From positions 5,225,001 through 5,289,000 of the forward strand of contig LR782234.1 in NCBI GenBank assembly GCA_902825215.1: a stretch of 64,000 nucleotides of DNA, in the 5' to 3' direction. Made by a program: the position numbers and the translations under genes. Each line of letters starts with the position of its first letter. Position 1 is the first letter of the stretch. Positions 53,568-62,692 of the stretch are shown here, piece by piece. The notes beneath the pieces were generated by a model. It ran no database searches and was not told the origin of the DNA. It saw nothing but the letters and a program-made list of their open reading frames with translations. Source of the DNA: Pseudomonas fluorescens (GTDB lineage Bacteria; Pseudomonadota; Gammaproteobacteria; Pseudomonadales; Pseudomonadaceae).

Positions 53568-56132
53568 TCAGTTGAAAACGATTTCCTCGTTCTCGACGGT
53601 GCCTGTCGCGGTGTCGCCTGGCATGAAGTGACCGGAAAGGATCAACTGTGCCAACGGGTTTTCGATCCAGCGCTGAATCGCACGTTTCAACGGCCGTGCG
53701 CCATACACCGGGTCGTAACCGACGGCAATCAGCTTGTCCATCGCCTCCGGGCTCAATTCCAGCTTCAGCTCGCGCTCGGCCAGACGGCTGCGCAGACGGC
53801 CCAGCTGGATCTCGGTAATGCCCGCGATCTGATCACGTGCCAGCGGCTCGAAGATCACCACTTCGTCGACGCGGTTGATGAACTCCGGACGGAAGTGCGA
53901 CGTCAGCGCGTCCATTACTGCGGCACGCTGTGCCTCACGATCACCGACCAGTTCCTGGATCTGCATCGAGCCGAGGTTCGAGGTCATCACGATCACCGTG
54001 TTGCGGAAATCCACCGTACGGCCATGGCTGTCGGTCAGACGCCCATCCTCAAGCACTTGCAGGAGGATGTTGAACACATCCGGATGCGCCTTCTCGACTT
54101 CGTCCATCAGGATCACCGAGTAAGGCTTGCGCCGCACTGCTTCGGTCAGGTAACCGCCCTCTTCGTAGCCGACGTAGCCCGGTGGCGCGCCGATCAGACG
54201 AGCCACGGAATGTTTCTCCATGAACTCGGACATGTCGATGCGCACCATCGCCTCTTCGGTATCGAAGAGGAATTCGGCCAGAGCCTTGCACAGCTCGGTT
54301 TTACCGACACCGGTCGGGCCGAGGAACATGAACGAACCGCTCGGACGATTCGGATCGGACAAGCCGGCGCGCGAACGGCGTACCGCGTTGGCCACTGCCA
54401 CGACCGCTTCTTCCTGACCAATTACGCGTTTGTGCAGCAGGCTCTCCATCTTCATCAGCTTGTCGCGCTCGCCTTCGAGCATTTTCGACACGGGGATGCC
54501 GGTCCATTTCGACACGACTTCGGCGATCTCTTCCTCGGTAACCTTGCTGCGCAGCAACTGGTTTTCGCTCTTGCCGTGCTGGTCGACCATCTGCAGGCTG
54601 CGTTCCAGATCCGGGATCACCCCGTACTGCAACTCGGCCATGCGGTTCAGATCGCCTTTGCGCCGCGCCGCTTCCAGTTCCTGACGCGATTGCTCGATCT
54701 TCTGCTGGATCTGCGCTGAACCCTGCACCTCGGCTTTTTCCGAGTTCCAGATTTCTTCCAGGTCGGAATACTCACGCTCGTGACGCTCGATTTCTTCCTG
54801 GAGCTTTTCCAGACGTTTCTTCGCCGCGTCGTCGCTTTCTTTCTTCAGCGCCTGGGATTCCACTTTCAACTGAATCAGGCGCCGCTCCAGGCGATCGAGC
54901 ACTTCCGGCTTGGAGTCGATTTCCATGCGGATACGGCTGGCGGCCTCGTCGATCAGGTCGATGGCCTTGTCCGGCAATTGCCGGTCGGTGATGTAGCGAT
55001 GGCTGAGCTTGGCCGCGGCGATAATCGCGCCGTCGGTGATCGCGACCTTATGGTGGACCTCGTAACGCTCTTTGAGGCCACGCAGAATCGCGATGGTGTC
55101 TTCTTCGCTCGGTTCATCGACCAGCACTTTCTGGAAACGCCGCTCCAGCGCCGCATCCTTCTCTATATATTGGCGGTACTCGTTGAGCGTGGTCGCGCCG
55201 ACGCAGTGCAGCTCGCCACGGGCCAATGCAGGCTTGAGCATGTTGCCGGCATCCATCGAGCCTTCGCCTTTACCAGCGCCGACCATGGTGTGCAGTTCGT
55301 CGATGAACAGAATGATCTGCCCTTCCTGCTTCGACAATTCATTGAGCAGGCCTTTCAGGCGCTCCTCGAATTCACCGCGGTACTTGGCACCGGCAATCAG
55401 CGCGCCCATGTCCAGCGACAGCAGACGCTTGCCCTTGAGGCCGTCCGGCACTTCGCCGTTGATGATGCGCTGGGCCAGGCCTTCGGCGATGGCGGTTTTA
55501 CCCACACCAGGTTCACCGATCAGCACCGGGTTGTTCTTGGTGCGGCGTTGCAGGACCTGAATGGTGCGACGGATCTCGTCGTCACGGCCGATCACCGGAT
55601 CGAGCTTGCCCTCTTCGGCACGCTTGGTCAGGTCAACGGTGTACTTGTCCAGCGCTTGCCGCGACTCCTCGTGATTGGCGTCGTTTACCGCTTCGCCACC
55701 ACGCAGGTTGTTGATCGCGTTTTCCAGAGCTTTCTTGCTCACACCCTGGCCGAGCAGCAACTTGCCGAGCTTGCTGTTCTCGTCCATGGCGGCGAGCAGC
55801 ACCAGTTCGCTGGAGATGAACTGATCACCCTTCTGCTGGGCCAGGCGGTCGGCCTGATTGAGCAGGCGCGCCAGATCCTGCGACATGTTCACATCGCCGG
55901 TCGGGTTCTGGATTTTCGGTAATTGGTCGAGCTCTTTGGTCAGCTCTTTACGCAAGCTGTTGACGTCGAAGCCTACCTGCATCAGCAGCGGCTTGATCGA
56001 ACCGCCCTGCTGTTCAAGCATGGCCTGCATCAAGTGCGCCGGCTCGATGGCCGGATGATCGTGGCCGACTGCCAACGACTGGGCGTCGGACAAGGCCAAC
56101 TGTAATTTGCTGGTTAAACGGTCTATACGCAT
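53568..56132 (-). CDS. clpB: ClpB disaggregase chaperone
   Basis: 854-aa Hsp100 ATPase that resolubilises aggregated proteins with DnaK. N-domain, AAA1 (GEPGVGKTAIAEG, LFIDELHTMVGAG), long coiled-coil middle domain, AAA2 (GPTGVGKTELCKAL, ILMDEVEKAHPD). Full family length. Preceded by a sigma-32 promoter. Confidence 0.98.
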   Translation of the reverse strand: MRIDRLTSKLQLALSDAQSLAVGHDHPAIEPAHLMQAMLEQQGGSIKPLLMQVGFDVNSLRKELTKELDQLPKIQNPTGDVNMSQDLARLLNQADRLAQQKGDQFISSELVLLAAMDENSKLGKLLLGQGVSKKALENAINNLRGGEAVNDANHEESRQALDKYTVDLTKRAEEGKLDPVIGRDDEIRRTIQVLQRRTKNNPVLIGEPGVGKTAIAEGLAQRIINGEVPDGLKGKRLLSLDMGALIAGAKYRGEFEERLKGLLNELSKQEGQIILFIDELHTMVGAGKGEGSMDAGNMLKPALARGELHCVGATTLNEYRQYIEKDAALERRFQKVLVDEPSEEDTIAILRGLKERYEVHHKVAITDGAIIAAAKLSHRYITDRQLPDKAIDLIDEAASRIRMEIDSKPEVLDRLERRLIQLKVESQALKKESDDAAKKRLEKLQEEIERHEREYSDLEEIWNSEKAEVQGSAQIQQKIEQSRQELEAARRKGDLNRMAELQYGVIPDLERSLQMVDQHGKSENQLLRSKVTEEEIAEVVSKWTGIPVSKMLEGERDKLMKMESLLHKRVIGQEEAVVAVANAVRRSRAGLSDPNRPSGSFMFLGPTGVGKTELCKALAEFLFDTEEAMVRIDMSEFMEKHSVARLIGAPPGYVGYEEGGYLTEAVRRKPYSVILMDEVEKAHPDVFNILLQVLEDGRLTDSHGRTVDFRNTVIVMTSNLGSMQIQELVGDREAQRAAVMDALTSHFRPEFINRVDEVVIFEPLARDQIAGITEIQLGRLRSRLAERELKLELSPEAMDKLIAVGYDPVYGARPLKRAIQRWIENPLAQLILSGHFMPGDTATGTVENEEIVFN

Positions 56133-56205
56133 GGGTCACCTTCCTTTTGAGCAGGCCGGACCTAAGAAACCATCCTGAATAAAGAAACCTGCCAGATACC
56201 GCTAT

Positions 56206-56233
56206 AGATGCGGTCGATTCTGCAAGATTCAAG
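56206..56233 (-). promoter_or_regulatory. Heat-shock (sigma-32) promoter of clpB
   Basis: Minus strand CTTGAA-N14-CCGCATCT, a near-perfect sigma-32 consensus, about 75 nt before the ATG. Confidence 0.88.
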
Positions 56234-56269
56234 CGTCGGAGAATTGATACAGGTCAGGCAAGTCTAGCT

Positions 56270-56429
56270 GGCGCCCAGCTTCGCAAATACGATCCTCTTT
56301 TGACGAGTGGCTGTTTTCGTCAGGCAAGGCGCCGCGACGAGTCATAGCCCGCTATGGCGAGGAGCGGCAACGCCGCATGACGGAAACAGACGCCGTCAAA
56401 AAGGAATCGTATTTGTGAGGCTGGGCGCC
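56270..56429. repeat. 160-nt inverted-repeat element overlapping the pgeF 3' end
   Basis: Arms of 36 nt (56270-56305 and 56394-56429) match at 31 positions. The interior is itself imperfectly palindromic (CTGTTTTCGTCA versus TGACGGAAACAG; centre CATAGCCCGCTATG). The right arm contains the last 11 codons and stop of pgeF. Looks like a dispersed pseudomonad intergenic element; copies elsewhere cannot be checked here. Confidence 0.75.
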
Positions 56430-57145
56430 TCAAGCCAAACGAGGGAGGCAAAGCGACCGGTGCGCGACGCGCGGCGGTAAGAGAAGAAGCGCGGGTCGGT
56501 CACGGTGCAGAAACCGCCACCATAAACAGCGGTAACACCACGTTCGGCCAAGCGCAGGCGCGCCAGTTGATAGATGTCGGCCATGAACTTGCCGGGGTTG
56601 ACGCTCGGCACGAAGGCTGCAGCCGCCTCCGCCAATTGACCGACGAAGACTTCGCGCACTTCTGCGCCGACTTCAAAAGACTGCGGGCCAATCGCCGGAC
56701 CGAGCCAGACCAGCACGTCTTCAGGTGCAACATCGAGACTGTCGAGGGTGGCTTCAAGCACACCCGCCGCCAAACCACGCCAACCGGCATGTGCTGCCGC
56801 AACACGGGTGCCGGCACGATTGCAGAACAATGCTGGCAGGCAATCGGCGGTCATCGCCGTGCAGGCGATACCGGGTTTGTCTGTCCAACTGGCGTCGGCG
56901 GTCGCGACCACATCCGGATCAGCTTGCGTCACGGTAATCCCGTGAACTTGCTGTAACCAGGCAGGTTGTATGGAGAAGTGCTCGGTCAGGCGCCGACGAT
57001 TCTCGGCGACTGCCTCAGGACAATCATCAACATGATCACCCAGATTCAGGCTATCGAACGGCGCCTCGCTGACACCGCCCTCGCGGGTGGTGACGCAGGC
57101 TCTGACGCTGGCCGGCGCTGGCCAGTCCGGCGTCAGCCAGTTCAT
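56396..57145 (-). CDS. pgeF: Peptidoglycan editing factor PgeF (YfiH, multicopper-oxidase-like)
   Basis: 249-aa zinc/copper enzyme of the YfiH family (QQVHGITV, MTADCLPALFCN, AAHAGWRGLAAGVLEAT supply the metal His and Cys). E. coli YfiH edits mis-charged UDP-MurNAc-amino acids; related proteins act on purine nucleosides. The C-terminal tail after SLVWLEA lies in a repeat element. Overlaps rluD by ATGA-type overlap. Confidence 0.93.
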   Translation of the reverse strand: MNWLTPDWPAPASVRACVTTREGGVSEAPFDSLNLGDHVDDCPEAVAENRRRLTEHFSIQPAWLQQVHGITVTQADPDVVATADASWTDKPGIACTAMTADCLPALFCNRAGTRVAAAHAGWRGLAAGVLEATLDSLDVAPEDVLVWLGPAIGPQSFEVGAEVREVFVGQLAEAAAAFVPSVNPGKFMADIYQLARLRLAERGVTAVYGGGFCTVTDPRFFSYRRASRTGRFASLVWLEAPSLTNTIPF

Positions 57146-58104
57146 CCGACGAATGCCTCGCGATCCTGCTTGAGCAGGGTCAGCAGCCAGACGAAATCTT
57201 CCGGCAGCGGCGATTCCCAGCTCATCCGTTCACCGCTCGTCGGGTGATCGAGTTCGAGGAAGCGCGCGTGCAAGGCCTGACGCGGGAAGTGCTTGAGCGA
57301 TTCGACCATGGTCGGGTTCGCCGCGGGCGGAATGCGGAAACGCCCGCCGTACGCCGGGTCGCCGACCAACGGGAAGTTGATGTGCGCCATGTGCACGCGA
57401 ATCTGGTGCGTACGACCGGTTTCCAGCTTCACCCGCACATGGGTGTGCGAACGGAAACGCTCGAGCACGCGGTAGTGGCTGACGGCAGGCTTGCCGCCTT
57501 CCATCACCGCCATGCGCTGACGCTGCTGGCCGTGGCGACCGATCGGCGCGTTGATCTTGCCGCCAGCCGTGACCACACCGATCACGATGCATTCATAGAT
57601 GCGGCTGACGCTGCGGCTCTGCAATTGCGCAACCAGTTTGGTCTGCGCCTGGATGGTCTTGGCCACCACCATCAAGCCGGTGGTGTCCTTGTCCAGACGA
57701 TGGACGATGCCGGCCCGCGGAACATTGATGATGTCCGGCACATGGTGCAGCAAGGCATTGAGCAGCGTGCCATCGGCGTGACCGGCAGCCGGATGGACCA
57801 CCAGGCCCGCAGGCTTGTTGATCACCAGAATGTCGTCATCTTCATAGACGATGTCGAGCTCGATGTCCTGGGCGATCCACTCGCCCTGGGCTTCCTGCTC
57901 GGCCGTCAGTTCGAGGACGGCACCGCCATGCACGATGTCGCGCGGGCGGATCACCGCCCCGTCCACAGTCAGGCGACCTTCTTTGATCCAGGCGGAAAGG
58001 CGCGAGCGCGAGTGCTCAGCGAAGAGTTGGGCGGCGACTTGATCGAGGCGTTGGCCGCCCAATTCGGACGGCACCTCTGCGCGAAGTTCTATTTTATCGG
58101 ACAT
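57142..58104 (-). CDS. rluD: 23S rRNA pseudouridine synthase RluD
   Basis: 320-aa enzyme for pseudouridines 1911/1915/1917 of 23S rRNA. S4 domain at the N-terminus (QRLDQVAAQLFAEHSRSRLS) and catalytic HRLDKDTTGLMV. ATG at 58104 (MSDKIELRAE) taken as family start; an upstream in-frame ATG at 58125 is possible. Confidence 0.95.
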   Translation of the reverse strand: MSDKIELRAEVPSELGGQRLDQVAAQLFAEHSRSRLSAWIKEGRLTVDGAVIRPRDIVHGGAVLELTAEQEAQGEWIAQDIELDIVYEDDDILVINKPAGLVVHPAAGHADGTLLNALLHHVPDIINVPRAGIVHRLDKDTTGLMVVAKTIQAQTKLVAQLQSRSVSRIYECIVIGVVTAGGKINAPIGRHGQQRQRMAVMEGGKPAVSHYRVLERFRSHTHVRVKLETGRTHQIRVHMAHINFPLVGDPAYGGRFRIPPAANPTMVESLKHFPRQALHARFLELDHPTSGERMSWESPLPEDFVWLLTLLKQDREAFVG

Positions 58105-58255
58105 GCTCGGACTGGGCGTCGGCACAGCCTTTGGTTTCGGCTGCGCGCTTGTGGTTAAATACGGCGTCTTTTGCCCCGAGGCTTTTCAACGGGGCGCTCA
58201 TCATAACAGGACGGCCCCGCCCAAGACAGCGGCCGTCATAGGGACGCAAGCCGCC

Positions 58256-59272
58256 ATGCAAGTGAAACACCTGCTGCTGATCGCCATCCTCGCATTGACC
58301 GCTGCTTGCTCATCGAAGGAAGTCGTAGACGAAAACCTCAGCGAAGCCGAGCTGTACCAGCAGGCTCAGACTGATCTGGACAACAACAGCTACACCAGCG
58401 CCACAGCCAAGCTGAAGGCCCTGGAGTCGCGTTATCCGTTCGGTCGCTACGCCGATCAGGCTCAGCTGGAGTTGATCTACGCCAACTACAAGAACGCCGA
58501 GCCGGAAGCTGCAAAGTCCGCCGCCGAGCGTTTCATTCGTTTGCATCCGCAGCACCCGAACGTGGATTACGCGTACTACCTCAAGGGTCTGACCTCGTTC
58601 GACCAGGACGTCGGCCTGCTGGCGCGCTTCCTGCCGCTGGACATGACCAAGCGTGACCCGGGCGCGGCCCGCGACTCGTACAACGAGTTCGCCCAGCTCA
58701 CCAGCCGCTTCCCGAACAGCCGCTACGCGCCGGACGCCAAGCAGCGCATGATCTACCTGCGCAACCTGCTGGCCGCCTACGAAATCCACGTGGCCGACTA
58801 CTACCTGACCCGTCAGGCTTATGTAGCCGCGGCCAACCGTGGCAAGTACGTGGTGGAAAACTTCCAGGAAACCCCATCGGTCGGCGACGGCCTGGCGGTG
58901 ATGACCGAAGCCTATCAGCGTCTGCACCTGGACGATCTGGCGGCCACCAGTCTGGAAACCCTGAAGCTCAACTACCCGGATCACCCAAGCCTGCAGGACG
59001 GCCAGTTCGTGCCACGCGTTGCCGAAGCCGACAACCGCTCGTTCCTGAGCAAGGCGACTTTGGGCCTGATCGAGTCGCGTCCTCCGCTGCCGCCGGGCGA
59101 AACCCGCGCGAACCAGGACGTGCAGAAGCAGTTCCAGGACGCGAAAGACGCGATCCCGAACGAGCTCAAGCCGAAAGACGAAAACGGCGACGTGATCGAA
59201 GAGCCGGAGCCGGAATCCACCGACACCGACCGCTCGTGGTTCAGCTACATGACCTTCGGCGTGTTCGACTGA
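58256..59272 (+). CDS. bamD: Outer-membrane assembly lipoprotein BamD
   Basis: 338-aa BAM-complex lipoprotein with lipobox LTAACSS (Cys18) and five TPR-type repeats (ALESRYPFGRYADQAQLELI). A longer charged C-terminal extension (PKDENGDVIEEPEPES) than in E. coli is typical of Pseudomonas. Divergent from rluD. Confidence 0.97.
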   Translation: MQVKHLLLIAILALTAACSSKEVVDENLSEAELYQQAQTDLDNNSYTSATAKLKALESRYPFGRYADQAQLELIYANYKNAEPEAAKSAAERFIRLHPQHPNVDYAYYLKGLTSFDQDVGLLARFLPLDMTKRDPGAARDSYNEFAQLTSRFPNSRYAPDAKQRMIYLRNLLAAYEIHVADYYLTRQAYVAAANRGKYVVENFQETPSVGDGLAVMTEAYQRLHLDDLAATSLETLKLNYPDHPSLQDGQFVPRVAEADNRSFLSKATLGLIESRPPLPPGETRANQDVQKQFQDAKDAIPNELKPKDENGDVIEEPEPESTDTDRSWFSYMTFGVFD

Positions 59273-59288
59273 GCACACCGGCGGTAAC

Positions 59289-59319
59289 AAAAAGGGAGAT
59301 CTGCGGATCTCCCTTTTTT
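59289..59319 (+). terminator. bamD terminator
   Basis: AAAAAGGGAGATC-tgcg-GATCTCCCTTTTT. Confidence 0.93.
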
Positions 59320-59398
59320 ATTGCGGCGCTTTAATCCGCTGTGCGCTGCTCGGCTCCTTGGCTAAACTGCCGGATCATCAGTCGAAAAGCCGCTCATC

Positions 59399-59641
59399 AT
59401 GCTTCGTTTATTGTTCTGGATCGCCGTGATCTTCGCCGCCATCTGGCTCTGGCGTAAATTCAAGGCCCCCGCCGCCTCCAATCAGTCCGAGCGCAATTCT
59501 CGCGAGCAAGACGCGGCGCCCATGGTGCGCTGTGCCCATTGCGGCGTGCACCTGCCCCGCGATCGCGCGCTGGGCAATCAGCAACAGTGGTATTGCAGCC
59601 AGGCTCATCTCGAGCAAGGCCCGGGCGCCAGTGGTCGCTGA
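59399..59641 (+). CDS. PP0621 family zinc-ribbon-like protein
   Basis: 80-aa protein with an N-terminal membrane helix (LLFWIAVIFAAIWLW) and a C-terminal CAHCGVH / YCSQAHLE metal-binding pattern. Its stop overlaps the start of pilS. Function unknown. Confidence 0.85.
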   Translation: MLRLLFWIAVIFAAIWLWRKFKAPAASNQSERNSREQDAAPMVRCAHCGVHLPRDRALGNQQQWYCSQAHLEQGPGASGR

Positions 59642-61220
59642 GGCCGCCACCCCCGACAGCAAACAGGCGCAGCGTCTGCTGCGTCTTTATCACCTGTACC
59701 GTCTGAGCGTCGGCATCACCTTGGTGTTGCTGATTTCAAGCAACATGGACAACCGCCTGCTGACGTCGGCCAACGACGATTTGCTGCGCGGCGGCAGTTG
59801 GCTGTATCTGGTTCTGAATATTCTGCTGGTGGTGTTTCTCGAAAACACCCGTCGGCCCGGGCAATTGTTCAGCCTGGCACTGGTCGACGTGCTGCTTCTG
59901 TGCGGTTTGTTCTTCGCTGCGGGCGGCGTTGGCAGTGCGCTGGGCAACTTGCTGATTGTGTCTGTGGCGATCAGCAATACCCTGCTGCGCCGGCGCATCG
60001 GCCTGTTGATTGCGGCCATCGCCGCGCTGGGTATTGTCGGCTCGAGTTTCCTGCTCGGCATCAACCACTCACTGAGCGCCAATGAATACTTGCAGGCCGG
60101 CACACTCGGCGCTTTGTGTTTTGCCGCATCGCTGTTGGTGCAGGGGCTGGTCCGTCGCCTTGAGGTCAGCGAAACCCTGGCCGAGCAGCGCGCCAGTGAA
60201 GTGGTGGGCCTCGAAGCGTTGAATGCTCTGATCCTGCAACGCATGCGCACCGGCATCCTCGTCCTCGATCACGAGCATCGCGTACTGCTGGCCAACCACA
60301 GCGCGCAAACCCTGCTCGCCCGATCACAATTGCAGGGCCACTTGATCGATGAGTTTTCGCCGACGCTGGTCGAGCGCCTGCAGCTGTGGATGAACAACCC
60401 GACCCTGCGCCCGCAGAGCCTGAAAGTGCCCGGCAATGGCATAGAACTTCAACCGAATTTCATCGCGCTAGAGCAGAGCCCGAATCCGCGCACCCTGGTG
60501 TTTCTTGAAGACCTCGCGCAAATCACCCAACAGGCGCAGCAATTGAAGCTCGCCGCGCTCGGGCGATTGACTGCCGGCATTTCTCACGAAATCCGCAATC
60601 CGTTGGGGGCGATCAGCCACGCCGCGCAGCTGTTGGCCGAGTCCGAGGAACTCGACAGTGCCGATCGGCGTCTGACGCAGATTATTCAAGATCACTCCCA
60701 GCGCATGAACCGAGTCATCGAAAACGTCCTGCAACTGTCCCGCCGCCAGCAGAGTGCCCCGCAACGGCTGGACCTCAAACCGTGGCTGGAGAACTTCGTT
60801 GCCGAAAGCCGCGAGCAGGCCAGCGAGCGCCAGCAGATTCATCTGCGAATCAATTCCGGGGACTTCACCACGCTGATGGACCCGAACCAGCTGCGGCAGA
60901 TCCTCGACAACCTGCTGCGCAACGGCTGGCGTCACAGTGCCCTGCTGCACGATCAGGCCCAGGTCTGGCTGGGGCTGTTCACCGACCCGGACAGCCAGTT
61001 GGCGGTACTCGAAGTACAGGACAACGGCCCCGGCGTACCGGCCGAGGAACAGGCGCATCTGTTCGAACCGTTCTTCACCACCACCAGCCAGGGCACCGGC
61101 CTTGGGCTTTATCTGTCCCGTGAGCTGTGCGAAAGCAACCAAGCGCGCCTAGACTTTCAATCACGCCAAGGCGGCGGCTGCTTTCGCATCACCTTTGCTC
61201 ACGGACGGAAACAAAGTTGA
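59631..61220 (+). CDS. pilS: PilS sensor histidine kinase
   Basis: 529-aa kinase controlling pilin expression. Six N-terminal membrane helices (about 15-180), PAS-like linker, H box (ISHEIRNPLGAISHAAQLL), N box (ILDNLLRNGWRHS) and G boxes (DNGPGV, GTGLGLYLS). GTG at 59631 is the most likely start; it overlaps the preceding stop. Confidence 0.94.
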   Translation: MVAEAATPDSKQAQRLLRLYHLYRLSVGITLVLLISSNMDNRLLTSANDDLLRGGSWLYLVLNILLVVFLENTRRPGQLFSLALVDVLLLCGLFFAAGGVGSALGNLLIVSVAISNTLLRRRIGLLIAAIAALGIVGSSFLLGINHSLSANEYLQAGTLGALCFAASLLVQGLVRRLEVSETLAEQRASEVVGLEALNALILQRMRTGILVLDHEHRVLLANHSAQTLLARSQLQGHLIDEFSPTLVERLQLWMNNPTLRPQSLKVPGNGIELQPNFIALEQSPNPRTLVFLEDLAQITQQAQQLKLAALGRLTAGISHEIRNPLGAISHAAQLLAESEELDSADRRLTQIIQDHSQRMNRVIENVLQLSRRQQSAPQRLDLKPWLENFVAESREQASERQQIHLRINSGDFTTLMDPNQLRQILDNLLRNGWRHSALLHDQAQVWLGLFTDPDSQLAVLEVQDNGPGVPAEEQAHLFEPFFTTTSQGTGLGLYLSRELCESNQARLDFQSRQGGGCFRITFAHGRKQS

Positions 61221-62563
61221 ATACAAGCCCACGGCAAAAAATCCTCATTGTTGACGACGAACCGGACATCCGCGAACTGCTGGAAATCACCTTGGGGCGG
61301 ATGAAACTCGACACCTACAGCGCGCGCAATTTGGCCGAAGCGCAAACGCTGTTGCAGCGCGAGGCGTTCGCTCTGTGCCTGACCGATATGCGCCTGCCCG
61401 ACGGCACGGGGCTGGAACTGGTACAGCACATCCAGCAACGTTATCCACAACTGCCGGTGGCGATGATCACCGCGTATGGCAGCCTGGAAACCGCCATCAA
61501 CGCCTTGAAGGCCGGCGCGTTCGACTTCCTGACCAAACCAGTCGACCTTACCCGCCTGCGCGAACTGGTCAGCAGCGCCTTGCGCATGCCGGCAGCGGGT
61601 GGCCATTGCACACCGATCGATCGGCATTTGCTCGGCGATTCACCGCCGATGCGCAACCTGCGCAAGCAGATCGACAAACTCGCGCGCAGCCAGGCACCGG
61701 TGTACATCAGCGGTGAATCAGGCAGCGGCAAGGAACTGGTCGCCCGGCTGATCCATGAACAAGGGCCACGCGCCAGCCAGTCGTTCGTGCCGGTCAACTG
61801 CGGGGCGATTCCGTCGGAGTTGATGGAAAGCGAGTTTTTCGGTCATCGCAAAGGCAGTTTCACTGGCGCGGTCGAAGACAAGCCGGGGCTGTTTCAAGCG
61901 GCCCATGGCGGCACGCTGTTTCTCGACGAAGTGGCAGACCTGCCGCTGTCGATGCAGGTCAAGCTGTTGCGGGCGATTCAGGAAAAAGCCGTGCGCAGCG
62001 TCGGCGGCCAGCAGGAAACCGTGGTCGATGTGCGGATTCTCTGCGCCACGCACAAGGACCTCGATGCCGAGGTCGCCGCTGAGCGCTTTCGTCAGGATCT
62101 GTATTACCGCCTGAATGTGATCGAGCTGCGTGTGCCATCTCTGCGCGAGCGGCGCGATGACATCGAAGTGCTAGCGGCGCACATGCTCAAGCGCTTGGCC
62201 AACGACACTGGCCAGCCAGCTGCGCATCTACACCCGCAGGCGCTGGAAGCACTGAAGAATTACCGCTTTCCCGGCAATGTGCGGGAACTGGAAAACGTTC
62301 TTGAACGGGCGCATACCCTGTGCGAGAACCGTACGATCGAGGCCGATGATTTGCGCCTCAGTGAAGGCAACTGCGCGGCGGACGGCGCGATTGCCGATCT
62401 GACGCAAATCGACAATCTCGAAGATTATCTGGAGAACGTCGAGCGCAAGCTGATCTTGCAGGCGCTGGAAGAGACACGCTGGAACCGCACGGCGGCGGCG
62501 CAGCGCCTGAGTCTTTCGTTTCGGTCGATGCGTTACCGGCTGAAGAAACTGGGGCTGGATTGA
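61217..62563 (+). CDS. pilR: PilR NtrC-family response regulator
   Basis: 448-aa activator of sigma-54-dependent pilA transcription: receiver (CLTDMRLPDG), AAA+ domain (GESGSGKE, sigma-54 loop GSFTGA) and Fis-type HTH (NRTAAAQRLSLSFRSMRYRL). Start taken as TTG 61217, which overlaps the pilS stop (TTGA). A start further upstream would overlap pilS by 90 nt. Confidence 0.94.
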   Translation: MNTSPRQKILIVDDEPDIRELLEITLGRMKLDTYSARNLAEAQTLLQREAFALCLTDMRLPDGTGLELVQHIQQRYPQLPVAMITAYGSLETAINALKAGAFDFLTKPVDLTRLRELVSSALRMPAAGGHCTPIDRHLLGDSPPMRNLRKQIDKLARSQAPVYISGESGSGKELVARLIHEQGPRASQSFVPVNCGAIPSELMESEFFGHRKGSFTGAVEDKPGLFQAAHGGTLFLDEVADLPLSMQVKLLRAIQEKAVRSVGGQQETVVDVRILCATHKDLDAEVAAERFRQDLYYRLNVIELRVPSLRERRDDIEVLAAHMLKRLANDTGQPAAHLHPQALEALKNYRFPGNVRELENVLERAHTLCENRTIEADDLRLSEGNCAADGAIADLTQIDNLEDYLENVERKLILQALEETRWNRTAAAQRLSLSFRSMRYRLKKLGLD

Positions 62564-62570
62564 GGGCCCC

Positions 62571-62660
62571 TTCGCGAGCAGGCTCGCTCCTACACTGGGT
62601 CTTTGGTGTGCATGCTTTTTGTGTACAGCAAAGAACATGTAGGAGTGAGCCTGCTCGCGA
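62571..62660. repeat. REPIN 8 (reversed arrangement)
   Basis: TTCGCGAGCAGGCTCGCTCC, then TACA, followed after 43 nt by TGTAGGAGTGAGCCTGCTCG, then CGA. The copies face the opposite way from REPINs 1-7 and carry CCTACA ends. Confidence 0.85.
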
Positions 62661-62692
62661 TGACGCCTATCAGACACCGAAGACTTATCAGC

